Of a stretch of DNA of 64,000 nucleotides, positions 27,631-37,126 are shown in pieces. Position numbers and translations under genes: made by a program. The notes beneath the pieces are model-generated. The model was not told where the DNA came from and did not search any database. It saw only the letters and a list, made by a program, of their open reading frames with translations. Every line of letters starts with the position of its first letter. Position 1 is the first letter of the stretch. The stretch comes from Phycobacter azelaicus (GTDB taxonomy: Bacteria > Pseudomonadota > Alphaproteobacteria > Rhodobacterales > Rhodobacteraceae): positions 3,720,015 through 3,784,014 of the forward strand of contig NZ_WKFH01000003.1 in assembly GCF_014884385.1 (NCBI RefSeq), written 5' to 3'.

Positions 27631-28095
27631 ATGCCAACCACGCTCAGGATCAACGGATCAAACCACGAGGTCGACCTGCCGCAGGACGTCCCCCTACTCT
27701 GGGTCTTGCGTGACGAAATCGGCCTCACCGGCACCAAATTCGGCTGCGGCGTTGCCGCCTGCGGGGCTTGCACCGTGCACATCGACGGGGTCGCAACCCG
27801 CTCCTGTCAGGTGGCGCTTGGTGATGTCTGGGGGGAGGTGACCACCATCGAGGGCGTCGGCACCCCTGACGCGATGGCCGTCCTCCAGCAGGCCTGGGTC
27901 GATCATCAGGTGGCCCAATGCGGCTATTGCCAGTCAGGCCAGATTATGCAGGCCGCCAGCCTGCTGGCCGAGAACCCAGCCCCAAGCGACGATGACATCG
28001 ACTTTGCAATGCAGGGCAACCTCTGCCGCTGTGGCACCTACCCGCGCATGCGCGCTGCGATCCACGCCGCCGCCAAGATGATGCAGGAGGCATAA
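27631..28095 (+). CDS. 2Fe-2S subunit of xanthine-oxidase-family hydroxylase (IorA-like)
   Basis: The 154-residue protein carries two 2Fe-2S sites: the plant-ferredoxin-like one in [15 protein letters not shown] and the helical one in [11 protein letters not shown] plus [15 protein letters not shown]. This is the small subunit of molybdenum hydroxylases such as isoquinoline 1-oxidoreductase. The ATG at 27631 is preceded by GAAGGTGAG; an upstream in-frame start exists but overlaps the operator region. It is followed after three bases by the large subunit. No FAD subunit is encoded beside it, as in IorAB-type enzymes that pass electrons to cytochrome. Confidence 0.92.
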   Translation: MPTTLRINGSNHEVDLPQDVPLLWVLRDEIGLTGTKFGCGVAACGACTVHIDGVATRSCQVALGDVWGEVTTIEGVGTPDAMAVLQQAWVDHQVAQCGYCQSGQIMQAASLLAENPAPSDDDIDFAMQGNLCRCGTYPRMRAAIHAAAKMMQEA

Positions 28096-28098
28096 ACC

Positions 28099-30339
28099 AT
28101 GGCCAGCATCGGAAAAATCGCCCGCCGCAGCTTCCTCATTGGCTCTGCCGCCATCTTGGGTGGGGTGGCCTTTGGCACCTACAAATACCACCAGCCCGCG
28201 CCGAACCCGCTGACACCCAAGGATAGCCAGACCGCGCTCAATCCTTTCGTCATGGTGGATCAATCCGGGGTGACGCTGGTGGCCCCGCGCGCCGAGATGG
28301 GCCAGGGCGTTGAAACCTCCTGGGTCGCACTGATTGCCGAGGAACTGGATGTACGTCCCGAGGCGGTCAAGGTGATCCACGGCCCCGCCGCCAAGGCCTA
28401 TTACAACAGCGCCATGATGGCCGAGGCCCTGCCCGGTCGCGGCTATGACGCCAGCAATTTCCAGCACTCGTTGGGGCAGATCGTCGGCCATATGTCCAAG
28501 TTTCTGGACCTGCAAGTGACCGGTGGCTCCTCTTCGATGAAAGACGGGTTCGAACGGATGCGGATGGCCGGTGCCACCGCGCGCGAAACCCTGAAAGAAG
28601 CCGCCGCGCAGCGCCTTGGCACCTCTCGGGCGCTGCTGAGCACCGAGGACGGCCATGTGATCGCCCCAGACGGCAGCCGGATCGCCTATACCGATCTGGC
28701 GGTCGAGGCCGCCGGGCTTGAGCCGCAGGAGGCCGAGCTGCGCCCTGCCTCCCAGTGGAAATACGTCGGCAAGGACATGCCGCGCCTCGATATGGTGGCC
28801 AAGGTCACCGGAACGGCGGGCTTTGGTGTCGACGTGCGCCTTGAAGGTATGAAATTCGCCGCCATCCGGCAAAGCCCCCATTTTGGCGTCGGCAAGACTT
28901 CCTTTGATGCCAGTGCGGCTGAAGGCATGCCGGGCGTCGAAAAGGTGCTGGATCTCGGGGATGCCGTGGCAGTGGTTGCGACGAACACATGGCTCGCCCA
29001 GCAGGCCGTGGATGCAATAGACATCACATGGGAGCCTGCACCCTACCCCGAAACCACCGATGCCATCTTTGCCAAGATCGAAAAGGCCTTTGACGATAGC
29101 CCAAACTCGACCATGCGCGATGATGGCGATGTCGAAAGCCTGCCCGAGGGCGCCGAGGTGATCGAGGCCGAATACCGCCTGCCCTACCTCGCCCATGCCA
29201 CCATGGAGCCGATGAACGCCACCGCGCTTTACACCGGTGATGCCCTGCAGATCTGGGCGCCCAACCAGGGGCCGACTGTGGTCCAGAAATCCGCCGCCAA
29301 GATCGCAGGTTTGCCGAAAGAGGCGGTCGAGGTTCACACCACATACCTTGGCGGCGGCTTTGGTCGCAGAATCGAGATCGACTATGCAAACCGCGCCGTT
29401 CAGGTGGCCATGCAGATGCGCGGCACGCCCGTGCAGCTGACCTGGAGCCGTGAAGAGGACATGACCCATGACTTCTACCGCCCCGGCGCCATTGCCCGCT
29501 ATCGCGCGGCGGTGAAGGACGGCAAGGCGGTGATGGTGCACGGCAAGATCGCCGCGCAGTCCACCACGGTGGAGGGCGCGGGCCGCATGCTGGGCCTGCC
29601 CATGTCGGGGCCGGACAAGGGTCATGTGGATGCGGCCTTCAACCAGCCGCTGGCGATCCCGAATTTCCGCGTCGAGGGCTATCTTGTGAAGCCGATGGTG
29701 CCGGTCGGCTTCTGGCGCTCGGTCGCGGCCTCCTTCAACGGCTTCTTCTCGGACACCATCCTGGATGAAATGGCCCATGCCGCAGGCCGCGACCCGCTGG
29801 AGTTCCGGCTGGAACTGGCCCGCGCCGAATGGGAGCCTGCGGCACAGGTGCTGGAAAAGGTCCGCGATATGTCCGGCTGGACCGGGAAAACGCCGGATGG
29901 CGTCGGGCGCGGCGTCGCGCTGGCCTATAGTTTCGGCACCCCCGTGGCCGAGGTGATCGAGGTGGTGGACGCGGACGGCCAGATCCGCATCAACAAGGCC
30001 TGGATCGCCGCCGACATCGGCCTGGCCGTGGATCCCCGCAACGTGGAGGCACAGCTGTTCAGCGGCCTCGCCTATGGTCTGTCAGCCGCCTGTTTCGGCG
30101 AGATCACCTTTACAGGTGGCGCGGTGGAGCAGCAGAACTTCCCCGACTACGAGGCGATGCGCATGCATACCATGCCAGCGGTCGAGGTCGCAGTGTTGCA
30201 GAACCAGACCCACATGGGCGGCGCGGGCGAGCCCGGCACCCCCCCGGCAGCCCCGGCACTGGCCAATGCGCTGTTCGACCTCACCGGCAAACGCGCCCGC
30301 AGCCTGCCCTTGATGCATGAGTTCGATCTGCTGGTTTGA
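28099..30339 (+). CDS. Molybdopterin-binding subunit of xanthine-oxidase-family hydroxylase (IorB-like)
   Basis: The 746-residue subunit begins with a twin-arginine signal (RRSFLIGSA, residues 9-17, then a hydrophobic helix), so the folded enzyme is probably exported with its small subunit. Molybdenum cofactor segments include THTTYLGGGFGRR-like TTYLGGGFGRRIEIDYA, PVGFWRSVAASFNGFF and the C-terminal MGGAGEPGTPPAAPA with the active-site Glu. Family members hydroxylate N-heterocycles or oxidise aldehydes at the periplasmic side. AGGAGG lies 9 bases before the ATG. Divergent TetR and a following terminator define a two-gene operon. The substrate is unknown. Confidence 0.92.
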   Translation: MASIGKIARRSFLIGSAAILGGVAFGTYKYHQPAPNPLTPKDSQTALNPFVMVDQSGVTLVAPRAEMGQGVETSWVALIAEELDVRPEAVKVIHGPAAKAYYNSAMMAEALPGRGYDASNFQHSLGQIVGHMSKFLDLQVTGGSSSMKDGFERMRMAGATARETLKEAAAQRLGTSRALLSTEDGHVIAPDGSRIAYTDLAVEAAGLEPQEAELRPASQWKYVGKDMPRLDMVAKVTGTAGFGVDVRLEGMKFAAIRQSPHFGVGKTSFDASAAEGMPGVEKVLDLGDAVAVVATNTWLAQQAVDAIDITWEPAPYPETTDAIFAKIEKAFDDSPNSTMRDDGDVESLPEGAEVIEAEYRLPYLAHATMEPMNATALYTGDALQIWAPNQGPTVVQKSAAKIAGLPKEAVEVHTTYLGGGFGRRIEIDYANRAVQVAMQMRGTPVQLTWSREEDMTHDFYRPGAIARYRAAVKDGKAVMVHGKIAAQSTTVEGAGRMLGLPMSGPDKGHVDAAFNQPLAIPNFRVEGYLVKPMVPVGFWRSVAASFNGFFSDTILDEMAHAAGRDPLEFRLELARAEWEPAAQVLEKVRDMSGWTGKTPDGVGRGVALAYSFGTPVAEVIEVVDADGQIRINKAWIAADIGLAVDPRNVEAQLFSGLAYGLSAACFGEITFTGGAVEQQNFPDYEAMRMHTMPAVEVAVLQNQTHMGGAGEPGTPPAAPALANALFDLTGKRARSLPLMHEFDLLV

Positions 30340-30368
30340 TCCGGCGAGGCGAGACTATGAACAAGAAG

Positions 30369-30396
30369 AGCCCGCCGCTGACCCGGCGGGCTTTTT
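30369..30396 (+). terminator. Rho-independent terminator of the hydroxylase operon
   Basis: AGCCCGCCG pairs with CGGCGGGCT over a short loop and is followed by TTTTTC, 30 bases after the stop. Confidence 0.88.
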
Positions 30397-30456
30397 CTTT
30401 GCGCTAGCCTTGTTGGTCGACAATAAGGACGACGCGGACCTCCGAGAACTTGCCAA

Positions 30457-30906
30457 TTAGCGGCTTTGAAGCATGTTAAACGAGCGGATTGCCAATGGGA
30501 AAAGCCCCCAAAGAGTCGCGGCGGCCAACAGTGGTGGCCCAAGTAAGGCTCCGACTAACAACCATACACCGCCCTGGATTATGCCGAACCAAGCGCCACT
30601 TGCCACGAACAAGATCAACCAAATCACAAAGATCAAGAGGCCAACGTTGAAGGCAAGTCGTCGGCATTCATTCTGCGTCGGCTTGCGCTGCTGGCGGCCA
30701 AAGAACGTAAGACCCAAGGGAATTGGCGCAAAGACGAATGGGAATACCATCAACCCAATCTGAGTGATGGTTCCTGCAAGGCCCAATCTCGCCAAAGGGA
30801 CGCCACGAGGTTTATCAAGCGAGTAGTGGATCAAGGAAGACAGCATGAAGGCAATGATGATCCCCAAGACCAACAAAAGAACGTAATAGATTGTGTATCG
30901 ACCCAT
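30457..30906 (-). CDS. Small multi-pass membrane protein, unknown function
   Basis: The 149-residue protein has four hydrophobic segments: YYVLLLVLGIIIAFML, TQIGLMVFPFVFAPIPLGLT, LLIFVIWLILFVASG, and VWLLVGALLGPPLLAAATLW. I do not recognise the family. Base composition is more A/T-rich than its neighbours and codon use is less biased, which hints at later acquisition. No ribosome site precedes the ATG at 30906; a second in-frame ATG at 30846 also lacks one, so the start is uncertain. It stands alone between the hydroxylase operon terminator and the PuuD-like gene. Confidence 0.6.
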   Translation of the reverse strand: MGRYTIYYVLLLVLGIIIAFMLSSLIHYSLDKPRGVPLARLGLAGTITQIGLMVFPFVFAPIPLGLTFFGRQQRKPTQNECRRLAFNVGLLIFVIWLILFVASGAWFGIIQGGVWLLVGALLGPPLLAAATLWGLFPLAIRSFNMLQSR

Positions 30907-31043
30907 ACACTATTGATAGTTGGCAAGACCGATGGAAACAAGCTTTGGCACCCGTCACTTTGGGCTCAAAGCGGACCAGTTCGATTGGGAGGGGATATTT
31001 CGTTCACCCTCTCCCCCCACGTTCGACTGAGACGAGCTCCCGA

Positions 31044-31823
31044 TCAGGCAGACTTCTGCAACGGTTTTGGACGCGCGCCATCCGCCCAGTCGCGCACGGC
31101 TTCGCCAAAGGCCTGGAACAGCGGGCGCGACACGGGGTCGTTGGCCGCATCCCACTCCGGGTGCCATTGCACGGCCATGGTAAAGCCGGGGGCATCCTTG
31201 ACGTAGATCGCCTCGGGCGTGCCGTCGGGGGCGTGGCCGTCGATCACAATCCGCGCGCCGGGGTGTTTGATCCCCTGCCCGTGCAGCGTGTTGGTCATCA
31301 CCTCATCGGCACCGAACAGGCGGTGGAAGACGCCGCCCGTGGTCAGTTTCACCGAATGGCGCAGGGCGAATTTTTCCTCGAGCGTGCCATCGGGAGGCAT
31401 GCGGTGGTTCATCCGGCCCGGCAGATCGCGAATTTCGGGGTAAAGCGTGCCGCCCATGGCCACGTTCACCTCCTGAAAGCCGCGGCAGATGCCAAGGAAG
31501 GGCTGGCCCCGCTCGACGCAGGCGCGTACCAGTGGCAGGGCGATGGCGTCGCGGGCGCGATCAAAGGCGCCGTGGGCCTCGGTCTCTGCCTCACCGTACT
31601 CATTTGGGTGCACGTTCGGGCGCCCGCCGGTCAGCAGGAAGCCGTCAAAGCTCTCAAGCAGTTCTTCCACCGAGACAAAGCGCGGATCGGAGGGGATCAG
31701 AAGCGGCATGCAGCCGGAAACTTCGGCCACCGCTTCGGAGTTCATCGTCCCACCTGCGTGGGCCGGATACTGATCGTTGATCAGATAGGAGTTGCCGATA
31801 ATGCCAACTTTGGGCCGCGCCAT
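31044..31823 (-). CDS. Gamma-glutamyl-gamma-aminobutyrate hydrolase family protein (PuuD-like)
   Basis: The 259-residue class I glutamine-amidotransferase-like hydrolase has the catalytic cysteine in FLGICRGFQEVNV and the His/Glu pair in AVQWHPEWDA. LLTGGRPNVHP matches the PuuD group, which removes glutamate from gamma-glutamyl-GABA in putrescine breakdown; gamma-glutamyl-anilide or other gamma-glutamyl amides are alternatives. Length is usual. No other putrescine genes lie nearby. The ATG at 31823 has only a weak ribosome site (GAGTAG). Confidence 0.87.
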   Translation of the reverse strand: MARPKVGIIGNSYLINDQYPAHAGGTMNSEAVAEVSGCMPLLIPSDPRFVSVEELLESFDGFLLTGGRPNVHPNEYGEAETEAHGAFDRARDAIALPLVRACVERGQPFLGICRGFQEVNVAMGGTLYPEIRDLPGRMNHRMPPDGTLEEKFALRHSVKLTTGGVFHRLFGADEVMTNTLHGQGIKHPGARIVIDGHAPDGTPEAIYVKDAPGFTMAVQWHPEWDAANDPVSRPLFQAFGEAVRDWADGARPKPLQKSA

Positions 31824-32028
31824 GATCTACTCGCAAAAGTCTGTTGAAGTTGAGAAAATCTACCGAGGCTTTGCCTCTCGTTCAACTCGACAGCATGGCG
31901 CAGGCGCTTGTTCAGCCCCGCACAGGGCATGTAGCGGTGAATCTTAAGGCATTCATGCTATAGCCCCAACAACGACAAGGCCCGCACGCAGGCTGCGCAC
32001 GGGCCGCTCTTTCGCTTGATGTGGGGGA
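31824..32028. other. Intergenic region with hairpin
   Basis: This gap holds the upstream region of the PuuD-like gene and the downstream side of the GlcG-like gene. A GC-rich near-perfect hairpin at about 31978-32005 (GGCCCGTGCGCA / TGCGTGCGGGCC on the minus strand) probably ends the glcG transcript, although the following T residues are interrupted. Confidence 0.5.
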
Positions 32029-32454
32029 TCAGGCCTCGCCCACCAGCCCGACAGCCTCGATCCCGGCGAGGGCAGCGGCAGCGTCATTGTCCGAGGTGTC
32101 GCCAGTCACACCAACCGCGCCCAGCACGGTGCCCTTCTTGTCGCGGAGCAGAACCCCACCCGGCACCGGCACGACCTGACCGCCATAGACACCGTTTACA
32201 GCGGCCATGAAATAGGCCTGCTGCTCGGCGCGGGCCATCTGGGCGCTGCCGGACATGCCCAGCATCACCGCGCCATAGGCTTTGCCGTGGGCAATGGCAA
32301 AACGTCCCGGCGCCGCGCCATCTTCACGTTCAAAGGCCTGCACATGGCCGCCCGCATCCAGCACCACAACCGACAGGGGTTTGAGGTCCATCTCGCGGCC
32401 CTTTTCCAGGGCCTTGCGAATGATTGTGCGTGCGCGTCTGAGTGAGATCGTCAT
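32029..32454 (-). CDS. glcG: Haem-binding protein, GlcG/HbpS family
   Basis: The 141-residue protein belongs to the GlcG/HbpS (DUF336) family: LSVVVLDAGGHVQAFEREDGA, the AYGAVMLGMSGSAQMA helix and VPVPGGVLLRD are typical, and the end GVTGDTSDNDAAAALAGIEAVGL is highly conserved. In enterobacteria glcG lies in the glycolate operon with glcB; here it lies 85 bases downstream of malate synthase G on the same strand, conserving that pairing. Its biochemical role is unclear; relatives bind haem or related ligands. ATG 32454 follows GGAAGGAAACCGGAG. Confidence 0.85.
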   Translation of the reverse strand: MTISLRRARTIIRKALEKGREMDLKPLSVVVLDAGGHVQAFEREDGAAPGRFAIAHGKAYGAVMLGMSGSAQMARAEQQAYFMAAVNGVYGGQVVPVPGGVLLRDKKGTVLGAVGVTGDTSDNDAAAALAGIEAVGLVGEA

Positions 32455-32539
32455 CTCCGGTTTCCTTCCGTTGAAGTATGTCTATCGAGATCGGTCAAAG
32501 AAAAGGACCGCAGGCAGGCTGCGGTCCGTTGGTGTGGTT

Positions 32540-34672
32540 TTACCCGGCGGCCTTCAGTTCCAGGCGGCGGGCGTGCAGCACCGGTTCGGTATAGCCCGAG
32601 GGCTGAATGCGACCCTTGAAGACCAGATCGCAGGCGGCCTGGAAGGCGATGCCGTCAAAGCCGGGCGCCATGGGGCGGTAGGCGGGATCGCCCGCGTTCT
32701 GTTCATCCACCACAGCGGCCATCTTTTGCATCGCAGCCATGACCTGTTCTTCGGAGACAACGCCATGGTGCAGCCAGTTGGCCAGCGCCTGAGAAGAAAT
32801 CCGGCAGGTCGCGCGGTCTTCCATCAGGCCCACATCGTTGATGTCCGGCACTTTCGAGCAGCCAACGCCCTGATCGACCCAGCGCACCACATAGCCAAGG
32901 ATGCCTTGCGCGTTGTTTTCGATCTCGTTGGCAATTTCGGCGTCCGACAGGTTCTGCCCTTCCATCACCGGGATGGTCAGCAGGTCCGCAAGCGTGCCAC
33001 GCGCACCGCCTGCCTTCAGTTCATCCTGGCGCGCCAGCACGTCCACTTTGTGGTAGTGCGTTGCATGCAGGGTCGCGGCGGTCGGGGACGGCACCCAGGC
33101 ACAGGTCGCACCAGATTGGGGATGGCCGATCTTGGCCTCCAGCATTTCGCCCATGCGATCGGGCATGGCCCACATGCCCTTGCCGATCTGCGCGCGCCCT
33201 TTGAGGCCGCAAGCCAAGCCGATATCGACGTTGCGATCCTCATAGGAGGCAATCCAGGGGGTCGATTTCATCTCGCCCTTGCGTAGCATTGGCCCCGCTT
33301 CCATCGAGGTGTGGATCTCATCGCCGGTGCGATCCAGGAAGCCGGTATTGATAAAGGCCACGCGGGATTTGGCGGCGCGGATGCATTCCTTGAGGTTCGC
33401 AGAGGTGCGGCGCTCTTCGTCCATGATGCCGATCTTGACGGTGTTGCGCGGCAGGCCCAGCGCATCTTCGACGTGATCAAAGATGCGCACCGCAAAAGCG
33501 ACCTCTTCGGGGCCGTGCATCTTGGGCTTCACCACGTAGACCGATCCGTGGGTTGAGTTGCCGCCCTCGGATTTCAGGTCATGCATGGCGATCAGCACTG
33601 TGATCATCGCGTCAAGGAAGCCTTCGCCCGCCTCCCGGCCTTCATTATCCAGCACTGCTGGGTTGGTCATCAGGTGGCCGACGTTGCGGATCAGCAAAAG
33701 CGAGCGGCCTTTCAGCGTTGCAGGCTCACCGGCAGGGGTCGTGTAGGAGATGTCATTGTTCAGAACACGGGTGAAGGTCTTGCCACCCTTGCTGACTTCC
33801 TCAGCCAGATCCCGCTTCATCAGGCCCAGCCAGTTGGAATAGGCCTGCACCTTGTCCGCAGCATCAACGCAGGCGACAGAGTCCTCGCAGTCCATGATGG
33901 TGGAAAGCGCGGACTCCAGGGTGATGTCGTTAATGCCCGCGCGGTCGTCCTTGCCGATATTGCCAGAGGCATCAATCTCGACGATGGCGTGCAACCCGTT
34001 GTTCTTGAGGAACACGCGCGAGGGAGCAGAAACCGCGCCCGCATAGCCTGCGAATTGACCGGCATCCTTCAAGGCGGGCACAAGGGCGCCGTCGGCGACC
34101 GACAAACCATCGATATCCGCCCAGGACCCAGAGGCCAGTGGGAAGGTTTCATCAAGGAAGGCACGTCCCCAAGCAATCACGCGCGCTCCGCGCGCCGCAT
34201 CATAGCCACCACCGGCAGGCAGATCGCCCATGGCATCGGTGCCATAAAGCGCATCATAAAGAGAGCCCCAACGGGCATTTGCTGCATTGAGGGCAAAGCG
34301 CGCATTGGTAATCGGCACGACCAACTGCGGCCCGGGCGTCAGCGCGATCTCGGGATCGACGTTCGCGGTCTCCACCTCAAAGTCACCTCCCTCGGGCACG
34401 AGATAGCCAATCTCTTTCAGGAAGGCGGTGTAGGCCTCGGCATCATGAGGCTGGCCGCGACGCTCAAGGTGCCATGCGTCGATGCGGCCCTGAAACTCCT
34501 CGCGTTTGGACAAAAGGGCGCGGTTCTCATCCCCCATGCCGTTCACCAACCCTGACAGCCCTCCCCAAAAGGCCTCCGAACTGACGTCGGTCCCGGGCAA
34601 AGCCTTGGTTTCGATGAAGTCAGCCAACTCGGATGCGACCTGCATCCCGTGAATGTCTTTCATGTCGGACAT
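32540..34672 (-). CDS. glcB: Malate synthase G
   Basis: The 710-residue enzyme condenses glyoxylate with acetyl-CoA to malate, closing the glyoxylate or glycolate route. The single-chain G form is recognised by its length, the catalytic TIM barrel with [29 protein letters not shown] and [20 protein letters not shown], the [15 protein letters not shown] segment and the C-terminal catalytic Asp region [23 protein letters not shown] 34672 follows GGAGG at 11 bases. Isocitrate lyase is not in the window; glcG is downstream. Two inverted repeats lie upstream at 34711-34764. Confidence 0.97.
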   Translation of the reverse strand: MSDMKDIHGMQVASELADFIETKALPGTDVSSEAFWGGLSGLVNGMGDENRALLSKREEFQGRIDAWHLERRGQPHDAEAYTAFLKEIGYLVPEGGDFEVETANVDPEIALTPGPQLVVPITNARFALNAANARWGSLYDALYGTDAMGDLPAGGGYDAARGARVIAWGRAFLDETFPLASGSWADIDGLSVADGALVPALKDAGQFAGYAGAVSAPSRVFLKNNGLHAIVEIDASGNIGKDDRAGINDITLESALSTIMDCEDSVACVDAADKVQAYSNWLGLMKRDLAEEVSKGGKTFTRVLNNDISYTTPAGEPATLKGRSLLLIRNVGHLMTNPAVLDNEGREAGEGFLDAMITVLIAMHDLKSEGGNSTHGSVYVVKPKMHGPEEVAFAVRIFDHVEDALGLPRNTVKIGIMDEERRTSANLKECIRAAKSRVAFINTGFLDRTGDEIHTSMEAGPMLRKGEMKSTPWIASYEDRNVDIGLACGLKGRAQIGKGMWAMPDRMGEMLEAKIGHPQSGATCAWVPSPTAATLHATHYHKVDVLARQDELKAGGARGTLADLLTIPVMEGQNLSDAEIANEIENNAQGILGYVVRWVDQGVGCSKVPDINDVGLMEDRATCRISSQALANWLHHGVVSEEQVMAAMQKMAAVVDEQNAGDPAYRPMAPGFDGIAFQAACDLVFKGRIQPSGYTEPVLHARRLELKAAG

Positions 34673-34710
34673 GGGCTCTTTTTCCTCCGAGGTGATCCGT
34701 AGCTGTTTCC

Positions 34711-34764
34711 CCGATACAGGAAAAGTTTCCTATCGGCAACAATTGTGGTCAATTTTCCTGACCA
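34711..34764. promoter_or_regulatory. Upstream region of glcB with two inverted repeats
   Basis: CCGAT-AC-AGGAAA-AG-TTTCCT-ATCGG forms an interrupted palindrome at 34711-34736. TGGTCA-N7-TGACCA lies at 34746-34764 and resembles GntR/FadR-type operators (TGGTC...GACCA), which include GlcC and PdhR. A possible minus-strand -35, TTGACC, falls inside the second repeat. Control by a GntR protein is inferred. Confidence 0.4.
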
Positions 34765-34781
34765 ATTCACCCAAGGGTGTT

Positions 34782-34946
34782 TCAAATCTTCTTTGCAGGT
34801 CGCGTCTTAGCCGCGCCACGACAGCGCACAGAGCAATAGATCACATGCTCCCAATCGCGCGCCCACTTGCGTCGCCAGGTGAAGGGGCGCATGCAGACCG
34901 GGCAGATTTTGCTCGGCAATTCGGATTTCTTGCGCATCCGTGCCAT
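34782..34946 (-). CDS. DUF2256 small zinc-ribbon-like protein
   Basis: This 54-residue basic protein (start [13 protein letters not shown]) carries CPVC and a second Cys pair in YCSVRC, with [16 protein letters not shown] between them. That is the DUF2256 signature. Family members are usually encoded next to photolyase/cryptochrome genes. Here the ATG at 34946 shares its first base with the last base of the photolyase stop (TGATG), so the two are translationally coupled. An alternative ATG at 34937 would give 51 residues. The function is unknown; the four cysteines suggest zinc binding. Confidence 0.88.
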   Translation of the reverse strand: MARMRKKSELPSKICPVCMRPFTWRRKWARDWEHVIYCSVRCRGAAKTRPAKKI

Positions 34947-36454
34947 CAGAAATCAAAGCTCATCTGGGCAGACCTTTTGGCTGCGCTTTTGCCCGATCTG
35001 CCGCGACGGGAAGGTGATTTGCGGCTGGCGTGTTTCTGCACGATGCGCTGCGCCACAGGGCGAAACCCGTCCGATCGGCGCACGGCCCAGACCGCGTCAC
35101 GGGCCGCGCGTGCCGCAGCTTTCACATCTACGATCGGTTCGGGGTATCTGCGCCCCAGAAGCTGACCCGCCCCATCCCATTTCCAAGGCTCCTGCAGGAA
35201 CTGATCCGGGACCGCGCTCAGCTCTGGCAGCCACTGGCGTGTAAAGGCTCCGGCCCGGTCCTGATCCAGCCCTTGCTTCACGGGATTGTAGATACGGATC
35301 GTGTTCATTCCAGTGGTACCGGACTGCATCTGCACCTGGCTCCAGTGAATGCCCGGCTCGTAATCCGTGAACATTCGCGCCAGATGATGCCCGGAGCTGC
35401 GCCAATCGAGCCATAGGTGATAGGAGGCCACCGACATCACCATGGCCCGCATCCTAAAGTTCAGCCAGCCCGTCGCCCTGAGCGAGCGCATGCAGGCATC
35501 GACAAAGGGCATTCCCGTCTCGCCCGCCTGCCAAGCCTCTAGCCGCGCCTGATCGGGCTCGGTCGGGCGTAGCCCTTCATAAGCAGGATGCAGACAACGG
35601 TGTTCGATATCGGGCTGATCCTCCAGCTTTTGCATGAAGTGATCGCGCCAGGCCAGCCGCGCCTGAAAGGACTTGAGCGACCCTGACCAGCCGCCGTGCC
35701 GCCCCCTTTCCTGCTGCCTGCGTGTGGCCTGCACTGCCTCGCGTACCGAAAGGGTTCCCAACGCCAGATGCGGCGACAGGCGCGAACAGGCCCGAGCCCC
35801 CTCCAGCGGCGACGACATGGCGCGCCGGTAGGGCTGGCCGCGATACTCCAGAAAACTCATCAGACAGTCACGGCCCGCGCGACGCCCTCCGGGCTGCGGC
35901 TTGCGGATCCCATCGGCATCGAGTCCCAGATCGGCGGGTGTTGGACAGGGCGCGCTTTGCGCTGTAACGGCCTCAATCCGCATTGGCGCGGACAGGCACG
36001 GCTCTTTCATGAAGCGGTCTCGCGTGGACTGCCAGCCGCTTCGCGCTGCAAGACGGCGCACCACCCCACATTGCGGAACCTCGATCCAAGGCAGACCGCG
36101 CCCGCGCGCCCAAGCCGCAACACGCTTGTCCCGCGCATAGGTCCAAGCGTTGCCGGTTTCCTCGTGACTGACCAAACGCAGGCAGCGGTGCTGCTCAACC
36201 AGGTCATCCAGCACAGCGACCGCATCGCCAGTCCGCACCACCAGATCCGCACCGCGCTTTTGCAGGGACAGACGCAGATCCCGCAGGCTTTCCTCTAGAA
36301 AGCGATACTGACGAAAGGAGGCATCCGGCTGCCGCCACAGGTCGGGTTCCACAATGTATAGGCACAGGATCGGTTCATCAAAAGAGATCACCCGGTCCAA
36401 GGCCGGGTGATCATCAACGCGCAGGTCGCGCTTGAACCACAAGATCGAAGTCAT
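34946..36454 (-). CDS. Cryptochrome/deoxyribodipyrimidine photolyase family protein
   Basis: The 502-residue flavoprotein has the N-terminal photolyase domain ([14 protein letters not shown]) and the FAD-binding domain with [57 protein letters not shown] segments and [24 protein letters not shown]. The conserved Trp chain region is visible. Members repair UV-induced pyrimidine dimers using blue light or act as photoreceptors; which applies cannot be told from sequence. The C-terminus is a basic tail of about 30 residues ([15 protein letters not shown]). A coupled DUF2256 gene follows. No good ribosome site precedes ATG 36454. Confidence 0.9.
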   Translation of the reverse strand: MTSILWFKRDLRVDDHPALDRVISFDEPILCLYIVEPDLWRQPDASFRQYRFLEESLRDLRLSLQKRGADLVVRTGDAVAVLDDLVEQHRCLRLVSHEETGNAWTYARDKRVAAWARGRGLPWIEVPQCGVVRRLAARSGWQSTRDRFMKEPCLSAPMRIEAVTAQSAPCPTPADLGLDADGIRKPQPGGRRAGRDCLMSFLEYRGQPYRRAMSSPLEGARACSRLSPHLALGTLSVREAVQATRRQQERGRHGGWSGSLKSFQARLAWRDHFMQKLEDQPDIEHRCLHPAYEGLRPTEPDQARLEAWQAGETGMPFVDACMRSLRATGWLNFRMRAMVMSVASYHLWLDWRSSGHHLARMFTDYEPGIHWSQVQMQSGTTGMNTIRIYNPVKQGLDQDRAGAFTRQWLPELSAVPDQFLQEPWKWDGAGQLLGRRYPEPIVDVKAAARAARDAVWAVRRSDGFRPVAQRIVQKHASRKSPSRRGRSGKSAAKRSAQMSFDF

Positions 36455-36499
36455 GCGACATCAGATAAGCGCCGCACGCGCATAGTCAAAAGATGTGTC

Positions 36500-37126
36500 T
36501 CAGGCGCGCTTGCGCCGCCATGCGGCAAACCCGCCAAGCGCCCCCAGAAGCAACAGGCCAGAGGCCGGGATCGGCACGGGCGCGGCATCAAAGGTCACCT
36601 CGCTTAGCATGATCCAACTGCTGTTCTGAGCGAAGATATCAAAGACCAGGGTATTTGTAGGCGCCACCGAAGCAAGATTGATCGTATGCGCAATCGGCGC
36701 GCTTCCGCCCGGGTCAGTCACATAGGATAAGAAGCTGTCGTTCACTTCAATCTTCTGCGGCGTTCTCACCCCACCAGTGCCATTGGAGTCATCGAAGTGA
36801 AAAGTGACGCTGGTAAAATCCCAAACCTGGCCGAAAAAGAAGCTGATCCGTGGCGAAATACTAACCCACCCGACGTAGGGACCAGGCGTAGAGTTCCAGT
36901 TCTGGGTCGCGATCACGCCGTCGGTCAGATCCCCGACGCCACCGCTGAGAAACGCCTTGCTGGTCGTCGTCGGCGCGCCGGGCGCGTTGTAGGAGTCGTC
37001 CCAGTAAGTGTAACTACCGGTTTCGCCGTTCTGCATGGAATAGCTGACTGGGCTGACCGAAGCCGCGCTGACAGCAGCGCCGGACAAACACAGCGCAGCG
37101 GCAGCAAAGATGGCAGTCTTTGGCAT
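36500..37126 (-). CDS. VPLPA-CTERM sorting-domain secreted protein
   Basis: The 208-residue protein has a signal peptide (MPKTAIFAAAALCLSGAAVS) and a C-terminal sorting tail: the motif PVPIPASG near residue 183, a hydrophobic helix LLLLGALGGFAAW and the basic end RRKRA. This is the VPLPA-CTERM variant of PEP-CTERM, cleaved by an exosortase during export of surface or exopolysaccharide-linked proteins in Rhodobacterales. The middle (30-175) is rich in Thr, Ser, Gly and aromatic residues and looks beta-rich, like a discoidin- or jelly-roll-type domain. No exosortase gene is nearby. A GAAAGG ribosome site precedes ATG 37126. Confidence 0.88.
   Translation of the reverse strand: MPKTAIFAAAALCLSGAAVSAASVSPVSYSMQNGETGSYTYWDDSYNAPGAPTTTSKAFLSGGVGDLTDGVIATQNWNSTPGPYVGWVSISPRISFFFGQVWDFTSVTFHFDDSNGTGGVRTPQKIEVNDSFLSYVTDPGGSAPIAHTINLASVAPTNTLVFDIFAQNSSWIMLSEVTFDAAPVPIPASGLLLLGALGGFAAWRRKRA

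Noticed and set aside
27934..29778. 614-codon minus-strand frame opposite the molybdenum hydroxylase
   Set aside because: Shadow frame; the plus-strand proteins are clearly real and there is no promoter or ribosome site for the antisense.
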